Assembly (NCBI GenBank): GCA_002353575.1 | Contig: DEJQ01000023.1 | Coordinates: 1-35,223, forward strand | DNA length: 35,223 bases | Direction: 5' to 3' | From: Prevotellaceae bacterium UBA2744 | GTDB taxonomy: Bacteria; Bacteroidota; Bacteroidia; Bacteroidales; Bacteroidaceae | In this document: in pieces, positions 17,232 through 24,765 of the stretch | Layout of the letters: each line of letters opens with the position of its first letter | How positions within the stretch are numbered: the first letter of the stretch is position 1 | The notes under the pieces: generated by a model | What the model was told of the DNA's origin: nothing | The model's input: only the letters and a program-made list of their open reading frames with translations | The model's database searches: none | Position numbers and translations under genes: made by a program

Positions 17232-17780
17232 TTATTTATATAGTTTGTCTATTTCCTTCTTCGGCACATATACATAGTTGCCTATTTGCCTTGTTGGAAT
17301 GGAGTACTTTCTAATTTGCAGGTAAGCTGTGCTGTCATTCATGTGATATTTCTCGCACATCTCTCCAATGGTGTAACAATCTTCCGGCTCTAAGCTGTAC
17401 AGTTTCTTTTCTGGTTTATCCTTCTTTAACTGCTCAGAACGAAGGGGAAACATCTTCATTAGTTCCTCTTTGCTTACCCGAATCATCTTTTCACCCGCAT
17501 TGACATACGAAATGGTTCCTTTTCGGATAAGTCTATATAGGGTGTACTTGCTAATGTCGAATAGTGCGTATGCCTCTGACACCTTGATGTAGTCGCGGGC
17601 CTCGGGTATCTTCTTGACTATCTCATCAAGTTTCTTATGCCTTGCCTCTTCATCCTTTTTTCGCTTGTATGCTATCCTGGAGCATTTGGGCGAGCAATAC
17701 CATGACTCTATGGTCTTAGCCATAAATGGCTCACCACAGATTTTGCATCTTCTTTGTATTTGAAATTTAGCTGCTGCCAT
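17232..17780 (-). CDS. Zinc-ribbon plus double-HTH protein (excisionase-like)
   Basis: The 182-residue protein begins with a zinc ribbon (RRCKICGEPFMAKTIESWYCSPKC, four cysteines at about 12-35). Two MerR/excisionase-type helix-turn-helix units follow: IKVSEAYALFDISKYTLYRLIRKGTISYVN (about 64-93) and YTIGEMCEKYHMNDSTAYLQIRKYSIPTRQIGNYVYVPKKEIDKLY (about 136-181). Such proteins are coded directly before integrases in Bacteroidales islands and probably bind att DNA or control int. It is 9 bp ahead of the integrase and is the outermost element gene on the dnaK side. Confidence 0.88.
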   Translation of the reverse strand: MAAAKFQIQRRCKICGEPFMAKTIESWYCSPKCSRIAYKRKKDEEARHKKLDEIVKKIPEARDYIKVSEAYALFDISKYTLYRLIRKGTISYVNAGEKMIRVSKEELMKMFPLRSEQLKKDKPEKKLYSLEPEDCYTIGEMCEKYHMNDSTAYLQIRKYSIPTRQIGNYVYVPKKEIDKLYK

Positions 17781-17848
17781 ATCTCTATATTATTAGTTTA
17801 AAATCCACTCAAATATTCTGTAGCACATTATCTACTTTTTTGTTGTGG

Positions 17849-17892
17849 TACAAATATGGTGCAAATATACGCCAAAAATCTAAAATAAACAA
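17849..17892 (-). promoter_or_regulatory. Promoter of the excisionase-integrase operon
   Basis: On the minus strand a TTG (-33, 17892-17890) lies 20 nt before TATATTTG (-7, 17869-17862), a perfect Bacteroidetes promoter. A second -7-like CATATTTG lies at 17858-17851, because an 11-bp sequence (near GTRCAAATATR on the plus strand) is repeated in tandem. The leader would be about 75 nt. Confidence 0.7.
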
Positions 17893-17916
17893 GAAAAACA
17901 CAATAATTAACACAAA

Positions 17917-17958
17917 TAAAAAATCCGCGTAAACGATTGGTTTACACGGATTTTCTTA
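17917..17958 (-). terminator. Terminator of dnaK
   Basis: Read on the minus strand, AAATCCGTGTAAAC and GTTTACGCGGATTT form a 14-bp stem with a 5-nt loop, followed by a T-rich tract. The only irregular pair is a U-G wobble on this strand but a C-A mismatch on the other, so it acts for dnaK. It lies about 30 bp after the dnaK stop, close to or inside the integration site. Confidence 0.85.
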
Positions 17959-17986
17959 TCGTTTTTCTATTGATGTTTATCGCTCC

Positions 17987-19918
17987 TTACTTCACCTCCT
18001 CGAAGTCGGCATCCTGAACGTTGTCGCCATTGTTGGACTGGTTGTCGTTGCCTGGCTGCTGACCGCCTTGGAATCCTGCACCAGCTCCAGCTGCTCCGGC
18101 ACCTGGCTGAGCACCTGCTGCGTACATCTTCTGGCTTGCTGCCTGCATCTTCTCGTTGAGGGCATTGATGGCAGAGTCGATCTGTGAAATGTCACCGCTG
18201 TCCTTTGCCTTCTTGAGTTCTTCGATGGCTGCTTCGATAGCTGGCTTGTCTTCTGCCGGCACTTTGTCGCCATTCTCTTTCAGGAAGTTCTCTGTCTGGA
18301 ATGCTACGGAGTCTGCCTGGTTGATCTTGTCGATACGCTCGCGTTCCTTGTTGTCGGCTTCTGCATTTGCTTCTGCCTCAGCCTTCATACGATCGATTTC
18401 CTCTTTTGACAGACCGCTGGAAGCCTCGATACGGATTTCCTGCTCCTTGCCGGTTGCTTTATCCTTAGCCGATACCTTGAGAATTCCGTTTGCATCGATG
18501 TCGAATGATACTTCGATCTGTGGAACACCACGACGTGCCGGTGCTATACCTGTCAGGTTGAAGTTACCGATAGATTTGTTCTGAGATGCCATAGGACGCT
18601 CGCCCTGAAGCACGTGGATGGTAACTTCTGTCTGGTTGTCGGCTGCTGTAGAGAAGGTTTCTGTCTTCTTGCAAGGGATGGTTGTGTTGGCCTCGATCAT
18701 CTTTGTCATGACACCGCCGAGAGTTTCGATACCCATTGACAGTGGAGTCACGTCGAGCAATACGATGTCGCCCACACCTTCTTCCTTGTTGAGGATGGCA
18801 CCCTGGATAGATGCACCTACTGCTACTACTTCGTCGGGGTTGACACCCTTTGAAGGAACCTTGCCGAAGTAGTCCTGAACGAGCTGCTGAACAGCTGGGA
18901 TTCGGCTTGAACCACCTACGAGGATTACTTCATCGATTTCGCTTGTAGAGATACCTGCATCGCGGATGGCAGCCTTACATGGTTCGAGACATGCCTGGAT
19001 GAGGTTGTGTGCAAGACTCTCGAACTTAGCACGTGTGAGTGTGGTTACGAGGTGCTTTGGTACGCCGCCGACAGCTGTGATGTATGGCAGGTTGATCTCT
19101 GTAGAGGAGCCGCTTGAGAGTTCGATTTTTGCTTTCTCGGCTGCTTCTTTCAGACGCTGCATGGCCATAGGGTCTTGTGTAAGATCGATTCCTTCTGATG
19201 CCTTGAAGTCGCCTGCGAGCCAGTCGATGATTACCTGGTCGAAGTCATCACCTCCAAGGTGAGTGTTTCCGTTTGTAGAGAGTACTTCGAATACGCCTCC
19301 ACCGAATTCAAGAATCGATATATCGAAGGTACCGCCACCAAGGTCGAACACTGCTATCTTCATATCTTTGTTGGCTTTGTCGATACCGTAAGCCAGTGCT
19401 GCGGCTGTTGGTTCGTTGACGATACGTTTTACTTCAAGTCCGGCAATCTGACCTGCTTCCTTGGTAGCCTGACGCTGAGAGTCAGAGAAGTATGCAGGAA
19501 CGGTGATGACAGCTTCCTTTACCTCCTGGCCCAGATAATCTTCTGCTGTCTTCTTCATCTTCTGCAGAATCATGGCAGAAATCTCCTGAGGTGTATAGAG
19601 TTTGCCGTCGATGTCAACACGTGGAGTGTTGTTGTCACCGCGCTTTACTGTGTAAGGAACACGTGCAATCTCCTGCTGTACCTGGTCGTAGGTCTCACCC
19701 ATGAAACGCTTGATTGAGAACACTGTGTTCTTTGGGTTTGTGATAGCCTGACGCTTGGCAGGGTCACCCACCTTACGTTCGCCATCCTTTACGAATCCTA
19801 CGACAGAAGGAGTTGTGCGCTTTCCTTCGCTGTTTGCAATTACTACAGGCTCGTTGCCTTCAAATACGCTGACACATGAGTTTGTTGTGCCAAGGTCAAT
19901 ACCAATAATTTTTCCCAT
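17987..19918 (-). CDS. dnaK: Chaperone protein DnaK (Hsp70)
   Basis: The 643-residue protein is the main cytoplasmic Hsp70, using ATP to bind and release unfolded proteins with DnaJ and GrpE. The N-terminal phosphate loop IIGIDLGTTNSCVSV, the second phosphate loop IAVFDLGGGTFDISIL, the EPTAAALAYG segment, the linker GDIVLLDVTPLSMGIET and the substrate-binding domain are all present. The C-terminal tail is Gly/Ala/Gln-rich and ends DADFEEVK. I start it at the ATG at 19918 (MGKIIGIDLG); the same frame is open 73 codons upstream, but that part lies across the promoter. It is monocistronic, with a sigma-54-like promoter and its own terminator. Confidence 0.99.
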   Translation of the reverse strand: MGKIIGIDLGTTNSCVSVFEGNEPVVIANSEGKRTTPSVVGFVKDGERKVGDPAKRQAITNPKNTVFSIKRFMGETYDQVQQEIARVPYTVKRGDNNTPRVDIDGKLYTPQEISAMILQKMKKTAEDYLGQEVKEAVITVPAYFSDSQRQATKEAGQIAGLEVKRIVNEPTAAALAYGIDKANKDMKIAVFDLGGGTFDISILEFGGGVFEVLSTNGNTHLGGDDFDQVIIDWLAGDFKASEGIDLTQDPMAMQRLKEAAEKAKIELSSGSSTEINLPYITAVGGVPKHLVTTLTRAKFESLAHNLIQACLEPCKAAIRDAGISTSEIDEVILVGGSSRIPAVQQLVQDYFGKVPSKGVNPDEVVAVGASIQGAILNKEEGVGDIVLLDVTPLSMGIETLGGVMTKMIEANTTIPCKKTETFSTAADNQTEVTIHVLQGERPMASQNKSIGNFNLTGIAPARRGVPQIEVSFDIDANGILKVSAKDKATGKEQEIRIEASSGLSKEEIDRMKAEAEANAEADNKERERIDKINQADSVAFQTENFLKENGDKVPAEDKPAIEAAIEELKKAKDSGDISQIDSAINALNEKMQAASQKMYAAGAQPGAGAAGAGAGFQGGQQPGNDNQSNNGDNVQDADFEEVK

Positions 19919-19992
19919 AATGTTATAATGTTTTTTTGTTAATACTCTAGTTCGTTTGTCTAATAGTCTCGGAACTTTTTTGCAGTTTGAGA

Positions 19993-20073
19993 CTGACAGC
20001 AAACTAATCTGCAAGAAACGTGCCACGTATTCCGTAACTGACATGCAGACTGACAGAGTATGACAAAATGTCA
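19993..20073. promoter_or_regulatory. CTGACA repeat cluster around the dnaK promoter
   Basis: CTGACA occurs at 19993, 20038 and 20050, and TGACA-AAA-TGTCA (20061-20073) forms a short perfect palindrome. Three of the sites lie upstream of the -24 box and one at the start of transcription. They are candidate sites for the activator that sigma-54 needs, or for a repressor. Confidence 0.5.
20010..20025 (-). promoter_or_regulatory. Sigma-54 (-24/-12) promoter of dnaK
   Basis: On the minus strand TGGCACGTTTCTTGCA has GG at -24 and GC at -12, ten bases apart, and fits the known TGGCAC-N5-TTGC consensus without mismatch. Transcription would start near 19999, giving an 80-nt leader before dnaK. No good TAnnTTTG promoter is seen in the region, so RpoN control is likely. 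Confidence 0.75.
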
Positions 20074-20122
20074 ATATAAAGAAAGGCTTTAGGAAACGGA
20101 AGATGTATAATGTTTTCTTGAA

Positions 20123-20155
20123 TTTGTTTGTTTTCAATGAAAATATGTATCTTTG
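20123..20155 (+). promoter_or_regulatory. Promoter of the DUF1460-cyclophilin unit
   Basis: TTTG (20123-20126) lies 21 nt before TATCTTTG (20148-20155), a good match to the Bacteroidetes promoter. Transcription would start near 20160, which excludes the more upstream possible start codon at 20128 and supports the ATG at 20179. Confidence 0.75.
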
Positions 20156-20178
20156 TGCAGATAAATCATAATCAGTTC

Positions 20179-21033
20179 ATGAAAAAACATTTCTTACTCC
20201 TTATATATTTATGTCTGTGGTTCAGTGCCGGTGCACAGGTGGAGGTGACTCCGGAGGATTCTGCTCTTGTCGTTCAGATGCTGCAGAAGGCGAAGACGGA
20301 ACGTAAGGACGAGTCCCGAATGATGTATTTCGGGAAGCAGTTCCTCGGTCTTCCATACGTGGCACATACACTGGAAAACGGCGAAAGGGAACATCTGATA
20401 GTAAACCTTCATGGACTTGACTGCGCGACATTCGTGGAAACAGTGGCGGCGTTGTCGCTATGTGATTCGTACGATCAGCGTACCTTCAAGGACTATTGCC
20501 AATGGCTTAGTACGCTGCGATACCGTCATGGAAAGATGTCGGACTATACGAGCCGGTTGCATTATTTCACGTGGTGGGGTGAGGATAACGAACGTTTGGG
20601 ACTCGTGTGCCAGGTGTACGACCCGACCGTCTTCGTAGAGACTCAGACTATTGACATCCATTATATGACCACGTTTCCAAAGTATTATAAACATCTAAAA
20701 AATAATCCGTCATTTGTCAGAAAGATAAGAGAGTATGAGAAGGAGTCTATGGGGAAAAGATTCAGCTATATCCCCAAGCGACTGCTGAGTATGCCGCAGA
20801 CTTCGGCTCTTGGGGTGATACATGACGGAGACATCATCTCGATACTTACTTCGAAAAAAGGACTTGACACTCAGCATATAGGAATTGCCTTCTGGGAGGA
20901 TGGTACTTTGCACCTGATGCACGCGTCGAGCCTTTACAAGAAGGTGGTAATGGACTCCACGCCATTCTATGAATATGAGGCGAAACAACCGTCGCACATC
21001 GGTATCAGAGTGTATCGTGGGGTGAAGTTCTGA
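20179..21033 (+). CDS. DUF1460 cell-wall amidase-like protein, exported
   Basis: The 284-residue protein starts with a signal peptide (MKKHFLLLIYLCLWFSAGA, about 1-19). The DUF1460 domain, an NlpC/P60-like peptidoglycan amidase fold, shows the catalytic cysteine in GLDCATFVE (C82). The histidine motif is QHIGIAFWEDGTLHLMHASS near 232-251. Family members act in the periplasm on cell-wall peptides; the exact bond cut here is not known. The start at 20179 follows from the promoter position. The cyclophilin gene follows after 17 bp, so both exported proteins are likely made from one message. The promoter is divergent from dnaK. Confidence 0.9.
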   Translation: MKKHFLLLIYLCLWFSAGAQVEVTPEDSALVVQMLQKAKTERKDESRMMYFGKQFLGLPYVAHTLENGEREHLIVNLHGLDCATFVETVAALSLCDSYDQRTFKDYCQWLSTLRYRHGKMSDYTSRLHYFTWWGEDNERLGLVCQVYDPTVFVETQTIDIHYMTTFPKYYKHLKNNPSFVRKIREYEKESMGKRFSYIPKRLLSMPQTSALGVIHDGDIISILTSKKGLDTQHIGIAFWEDGTLHLMHASSLYKKVVMDSTPFYEYEAKQPSHIGIRVYRGVKF

Positions 21034-21050
21034 AGTGTATTTGTGAAATC

Positions 21051-21899
21051 ATGAAAAATATAATCGAAATGAGGAAATATCTGTTCTTTCTGTTCTCCAT
21101 GCTCCTTTTTGTCAGTTGCAACGGGCAGAAACGCGAGGGGGCAAGCACTGAAGTGGTACTGGAAACGACACTGGGTGACATACATATTGTGTTGTTTGAC
21201 GATACACCTGGACATAGGGATAATATGGTGAAGAACGTTAGGGACGGGAAGTATGACGGAGTGACCTTCCATAGGGTAATCCGTAACTTCATGATCCAGA
21301 CAGGCGACCCTGCTACGAAAGAGTCAAATGTAAAGGCGGGAGAAGGAGACAGTACGGCAGCAAAGGTCTCAGCTGAACGCATTCCGGCAGAAATTGTATA
21401 TCCGAAGTATTTCCACCAGCGAGGATTTGTAGGTGCAGCCCGCGACGGAGATGACGAGAACCCGGAACGTATGTCGGATAAATACCAGTTCTACATCATT
21501 ACAGGAAAGGTCTGTTCCGATGGCGACCTCGACGGATATGAGTCGGCAAGGGAGGAGCGTGACGCACAGATTCTGTTTGAAGATATTTGTAAGCAGCATC
21601 AGAAGGAAATCGATGCGCTGCGAGCTGCCCGCCAACCGCGTTTGCTCAGTGATAAACTGGAGACTCTGCTCGATGAGGCCAGGATGAAGGTAATGGAGAA
21701 TCCGCCGCTGACATATACCAGGGCTCAACGATCGGCATATCGCAGAAAGGGTGGTGCTCCGTGGCTCGATGGCGAATATACGGTGTTCGGAGAGGTTGTG
21801 GAAGGTATGGCTGTAGTTGAGAAAATCCAGAAAATCCGTACAAACGCGCAGGATGTGCCCTTGGCTGAAGTAAGAGTGAAAAGAGCGTATATAAAATGA
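21051..21899 (+). CDS. Cyclophilin-type peptidyl-prolyl isomerase, lipoprotein
   Basis: The 282-residue protein carries the cyclophilin fold. VVLETTLGDIHIVLFDDTPGH opens the domain, GVTFHRVIRNFMIQTGDP holds the catalytic arginine region, and TVFGEVVEGMAVVEKIQKI closes it. A long charged insertion (about 155-225, RQPRLLSDKLETLLDEARM) separates the halves, as in several Bacteroidetes cyclophilins. The N-terminus is a lipoprotein signal with lipobox LFVSC (C23), so the enzyme should be anchored in the cell envelope and help fold exported proteins. Translation may instead start at the second ATG (21069), which gives a shorter, more typical signal peptide. Confidence 0.93.
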   Translation: MKNIIEMRKYLFFLFSMLLFVSCNGQKREGASTEVVLETTLGDIHIVLFDDTPGHRDNMVKNVRDGKYDGVTFHRVIRNFMIQTGDPATKESNVKAGEGDSTAAKVSAERIPAEIVYPKYFHQRGFVGAARDGDDENPERMSDKYQFYIITGKVCSDGDLDGYESAREERDAQILFEDICKQHQKEIDALRAARQPRLLSDKLETLLDEARMKVMENPPLTYTRAQRSAYRRKGGAPWLDGEYTVFGEVVEGMAVVEKIQKIRTNAQDVPLAEVRVKRAYIK

Positions 21900-21976
21900 T
21901 GTGCCGTAATATGTGCATAGCCTTTGAGATCAGGAAACTAATGTGAAACAATTTATAATTATATCTAACTGAAACA

Positions 21977-24472
21977 ATGAATCGAACAATCTTATGCAAG
22001 TCTGTATTTATGGCTGTTATGTGTCTTTGCGGACTCAGTAATGCTGAAGCACAACGTAGTGAGACCGTCCTAAGGGATGGTTGGCGTTTCTCGAGAGCGG
22101 AGAAGCTGACAGGTACTGATGCGGCACAACCGAATTTCAATGATAAGAGTTGGGCTATAGTAAGCATCCCGCACGACTGGGCAATAGCCGGTCCTTTTGA
22201 TAAGGAAATAGACAAACAGGTGGTTGCCATAGAACAGAACGGCGAAAAGGAAGCGACGGAGAAGACTGGGCGAAGCGGTTCGCTGCCCTGGATTGGAAGC
22301 GGATGGTATCGTACCAGTTTTACTGTTGACAAGGATTGTGCAAGGGCAATACTGAATTTCGACGGTGCGATGGCAGAACCTGTGGTTTATGTGAACGGGC
22401 AGAAGGCTGGAGAGTGGAAATATGGGTACAATGCCTTCAACGTGGATGTGAGCAAATTCGTGAATAGAAATGGGAAACCGAACACGTTGGCTGTTTATCT
22501 GCAGAATGTGGAAGAAAGCAGCCGGTGGTACCCCGGAGCAGGTTTGTTCCGTCCTGTAAAACTGATTCAGACAGGTGAGAGTGCGATAGCGGAGTGGAGT
22601 GTCACTGCCAATACAGTCAGTGTGAATCCCGAAGCGCGAACGGCAGTGGAACAGTTGGGAGCTCAGGCAATAGGATTCGAAGGACAGTCTCTCGGATTTG
22701 AATTCACTGTACGTGTTGGAGACAAGGCGATATCAAGGCTCGTAAGACTGGACGGTAAAGGTAAGGCAACGACTACCGACACTTATTTCGGTGTGGATTG
22801 CTGGTCGCCGGAAAAGCCTGCGCTATACGAACTGACAGTGGAACTGTGTGCGGTTAACCGTGACGGCAGTAAAGGCGAAGTACTCGACCGGCAGGTGAAA
22901 AAGATAGGTTTCCGCACCGTTGAATGTAATGCGGAAGTAGGTTTTGCACTGAATGGGCAGAGCAGGAAAATCAAGGGAGTATGTCTGCATCACGACCTCG
23001 GTCTGCTGGGTGCTGCTGTGAACAAAGCTGCTGTCGTGCGCCAGATAGAACTACTGAAGACGATGGGTTGCGATGCTATCCGTACGGCTCATAACATGCC
23101 GTCGCAGATTCAGATGGATGTGTGCGACTCGCTGGGTATGATGGTTATGGCAGAGAGCTTTGATATGTGGGTGTATGCTAAATGCAAGAACGGATATGCG
23201 CGTTTCTTCAAGGAATGGGGTGACAGGGATATCGAGAACCTGGTAAAGGCAAACCGCCTGCATCCTTCCATAATCATGTGGAGCGTTGGAAATGAGATTC
23301 CCGAGCAGGGTATGAAGAACGGTCCGCAGATGTTGCGCCACCTGCAGGAGGTGGTCCGTCTCTACGACAAGAGCCGTCCGATTACAAACGGTATGGATCG
23401 TATAGATAATGCGCTGAATACTGGTTTTGCACAGGTTGCCGATGTGCCTGGCATGAATTATAGAGTACACAAGTATGAGATGGCATACGGACGACTGGGA
23501 CAGGGCTATCTGCTTGGCAGTGAGACGGCCTCTACGGTGTCGTCGCGCGGTGTGTATAAGTTTCCGCTGACAGAGGAGAAGGGTGTGACTTATCCTGACG
23601 GACAATGCTCAAGCTACGACCTGACAGCCTGCTCATGGAGTAATCTGCCTGATGACGACTGGCAAATGCAAGATGACAAGCCTTGGGTCATCGGCGAGTT
23701 TGTGTGGACAGGGTTCGACTATCTTGGAGAACCCACTCCGTATGATAACTACTGGCCAAGCCGTTCGTCATACTTCGGAATATTTGATCTTGCCGGTCTG
23801 CCCAAGGATCGCTACTGGCTGTATCGTTCACACTGGAATCAGAAGGAAAATACCATACATCTCCTGCCGCACTGGAACTGGAGGGGCAGGGAAGGAGAGG
23901 TGACTCCGGTATATTGCTACACAAACCACCCGACGGCAGAACTGTTCGTAAACGGAAAGAGCTACGGAAAGAAAACCAAAGACCCCAAATCGCGTCTCGA
24001 CCGCTATCGCCTGCGCTGGAACGACGTCGTATATCAGCCTGGAGAGGTGAAGGTGGTGGTCTATGACAAGAACGGAAATGAGGTTGGTACGGAGACGATG
24101 AAGACAGCTGGCAAACCTGAGCGCATCCGCGTCACGGGAGATAAGGCTCTGTATAAGGATGGTGAATATCCGACCCTGAAGGCGGATGGTGAGGATATGG
24201 CATTCTTTACGGTCGATATAGTTGACAAAGACGGCAATCTGTGTCCGGATGCTGACAATGCTATTCGTGTGGAGGTAACGGGCAGTGCTGTCTTCAAGGG
24301 TATGTGTAACGGAGATGCCACAAGCCTCGAACCGTTTACCTTGCCCTCGATGAAGGCTTTTCATGGTCAGCTTGTGTTTGCAATACAGTCGTCTAAGCAT
24401 AGCGGAGTGGCTAATGTCAAGGTGTCGGGCAAGGGACTGAAACCCGTCGTGCTGAAGATTCATGCTGAATAG
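21977..24472 (+). CDS. Secreted glycoside hydrolase family 2 (beta-galactosidase-like)
   Basis: The 831-residue protein has a signal peptide (about 1-25, ending NAEAQ) and the GH2 layout. The sugar-binding jelly roll carries DGWRFSR and IPHDWAIAGPFD, an Ig-like domain follows, and the TIM barrel has the acid/base E440 in WSVGNEIPEQG. The probable nucleophile is E574 in WVIGEFVWTGFDYLGEPTPY. The C-terminal part (YCYTNHPTAELFVNGKSYGKK) is the DUF4982 type, then another Ig-like domain. Family members release beta-linked galactose or related sugars from plant or host glycans; the true substrate cannot be read from sequence. It stands 77 bp after the cyclophilin gene and no SusC/SusD pair is nearby. 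Confidence 0.92.
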   Translation: MNRTILCKSVFMAVMCLCGLSNAEAQRSETVLRDGWRFSRAEKLTGTDAAQPNFNDKSWAIVSIPHDWAIAGPFDKEIDKQVVAIEQNGEKEATEKTGRSGSLPWIGSGWYRTSFTVDKDCARAILNFDGAMAEPVVYVNGQKAGEWKYGYNAFNVDVSKFVNRNGKPNTLAVYLQNVEESSRWYPGAGLFRPVKLIQTGESAIAEWSVTANTVSVNPEARTAVEQLGAQAIGFEGQSLGFEFTVRVGDKAISRLVRLDGKGKATTTDTYFGVDCWSPEKPALYELTVELCAVNRDGSKGEVLDRQVKKIGFRTVECNAEVGFALNGQSRKIKGVCLHHDLGLLGAAVNKAAVVRQIELLKTMGCDAIRTAHNMPSQIQMDVCDSLGMMVMAESFDMWVYAKCKNGYARFFKEWGDRDIENLVKANRLHPSIIMWSVGNEIPEQGMKNGPQMLRHLQEVVRLYDKSRPITNGMDRIDNALNTGFAQVADVPGMNYRVHKYEMAYGRLGQGYLLGSETASTVSSRGVYKFPLTEEKGVTYPDGQCSSYDLTACSWSNLPDDDWQMQDDKPWVIGEFVWTGFDYLGEPTPYDNYWPSRSSYFGIFDLAGLPKDRYWLYRSHWNQKENTIHLLPHWNWRGREGEVTPVYCYTNHPTAELFVNGKSYGKKTKDPKSRLDRYRLRWNDVVYQPGEVKVVVYDKNGNEVGTETMKTAGKPERIRVTGDKALYKDGEYPTLKADGEDMAFFTVDIVDKDGNLCPDADNAIRVEVTGSAVFKGMCNGDATSLEPFTLPSMKAFHGQLVFAIQSSKHSGVANVKVSGKGLKPVVLKIHAE

Positions 24473-24516
24473 GAAGGGGAGAAGGTAATCTACATTTTTT
24501 GATTTTTTTAATTTTA

Positions 24517-24550
24517 TTGTTTTTTAATTCAAATATATTGCGTACCTTCG
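24517..24550 (+). promoter_or_regulatory. Probable promoter of the leu operon
   Basis: TACCTTCG (24543-24550) is a one-mismatch -7 box and a TTG lies at 24517-24519, 23 nt upstream, slightly wide for the consensus. Transcription would begin near 24556, just before the leader peptide. Confidence 0.5.
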
Positions 24551-24572
24551 CGGCGCAAAACAATGAAGCAGA

Positions 24573-24629
24573 ATGGCATATACAACAATTATAGACCTGC
24601 TATCACTACGACTTACGAGGTTGTGGTGA
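24573..24629 (+). CDS. leuL: Leucine leader peptide of the leu operon
   Basis: An 18-codon reading frame encodes MAYTTIIDLLSLRLTRLW and ends in TGA. Five of its codons are leucine (CTG, CTA, CTA, CTT, TTG). It stands upstream of leuA and its end overlaps the RNA arms of an attenuator. A ribosome short of charged leucine tRNA would stall on these codons. It is too short for normal gene finding. No Shine-Dalgarno is obvious, which is usual in Bacteroidetes. Confidence 0.82.
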   Translation: MAYTTIIDLLSLRLTRLW

Positions 24630-24687
24630 GAAAGGTATGCCAGTATATGTGCACGTAGATAGAACACAATGTATAACCCTTTCTCAC
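24603..24687 (+). promoter_or_regulatory. leuA attenuator: pause hairpin and antiterminator
   Basis: Pause hairpin 1:2: TCACTACGAC (24603-24612) pairs with GTTGTGGTGA (24620-24629), ten pairs including two wobbles. Antiterminator 2:3: GTGAGAAAGG (24626-24635) pairs perfectly with CCTTTCTCAC (24678-24687). The second arm overlaps the leader stop codon, so a ribosome that reaches the stop hides it and the terminator forms. A ribosome stalled at the Leu codons leaves it free and leuACD is transcribed. Confidence 0.8.
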
Positions 24688-24715
24688 AAAGCTGTGAGAA
24701 GGGTTTTGTTTTTAT
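24675..24715 (+). terminator. leuA attenuator terminator
   Basis: AACCCTTTCTCACA (24675-24688) pairs with TGTGAGAAGGGTT (24693-24705), 13 pairs with one bulged T, followed by TTTGTTTTT. It lies between the leader peptide and leuA and competes with the antiterminator for the CCTTTCTCAC arm. Confidence 0.9.
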
Positions 24716-24765
24716 CATGCTCTCTTGCGGATTAGTGGGATATTATTATTAAAATTAAAAATATT

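Larger units (their letters stand above)
17781..17986. other. Right boundary region of the mobile element
   Basis: This 206-bp AT-rich gap holds the integrase-operon promoter and the dnaK terminator. Because everything to its left belongs to the element and everything to its right is core genome, the right attachment site must be here. The matching left site is not in the window, so the exact att core cannot be defined. Confidence 0.6.

Noticed and set aside
19919..20137. N-terminal extension of DnaK
   Set aside because: It crosses the sigma-54 promoter and DnaK normally begins MGKIIGIDLG.
24563..24658. A second possible leader frame (MKQNGIYNNYRPAITTTY...) before leuA
   Set aside because: It has no Leu codons and its ribosome would run over both attenuator arms; the Leu-rich frame at 24573 fits the RNA structure.
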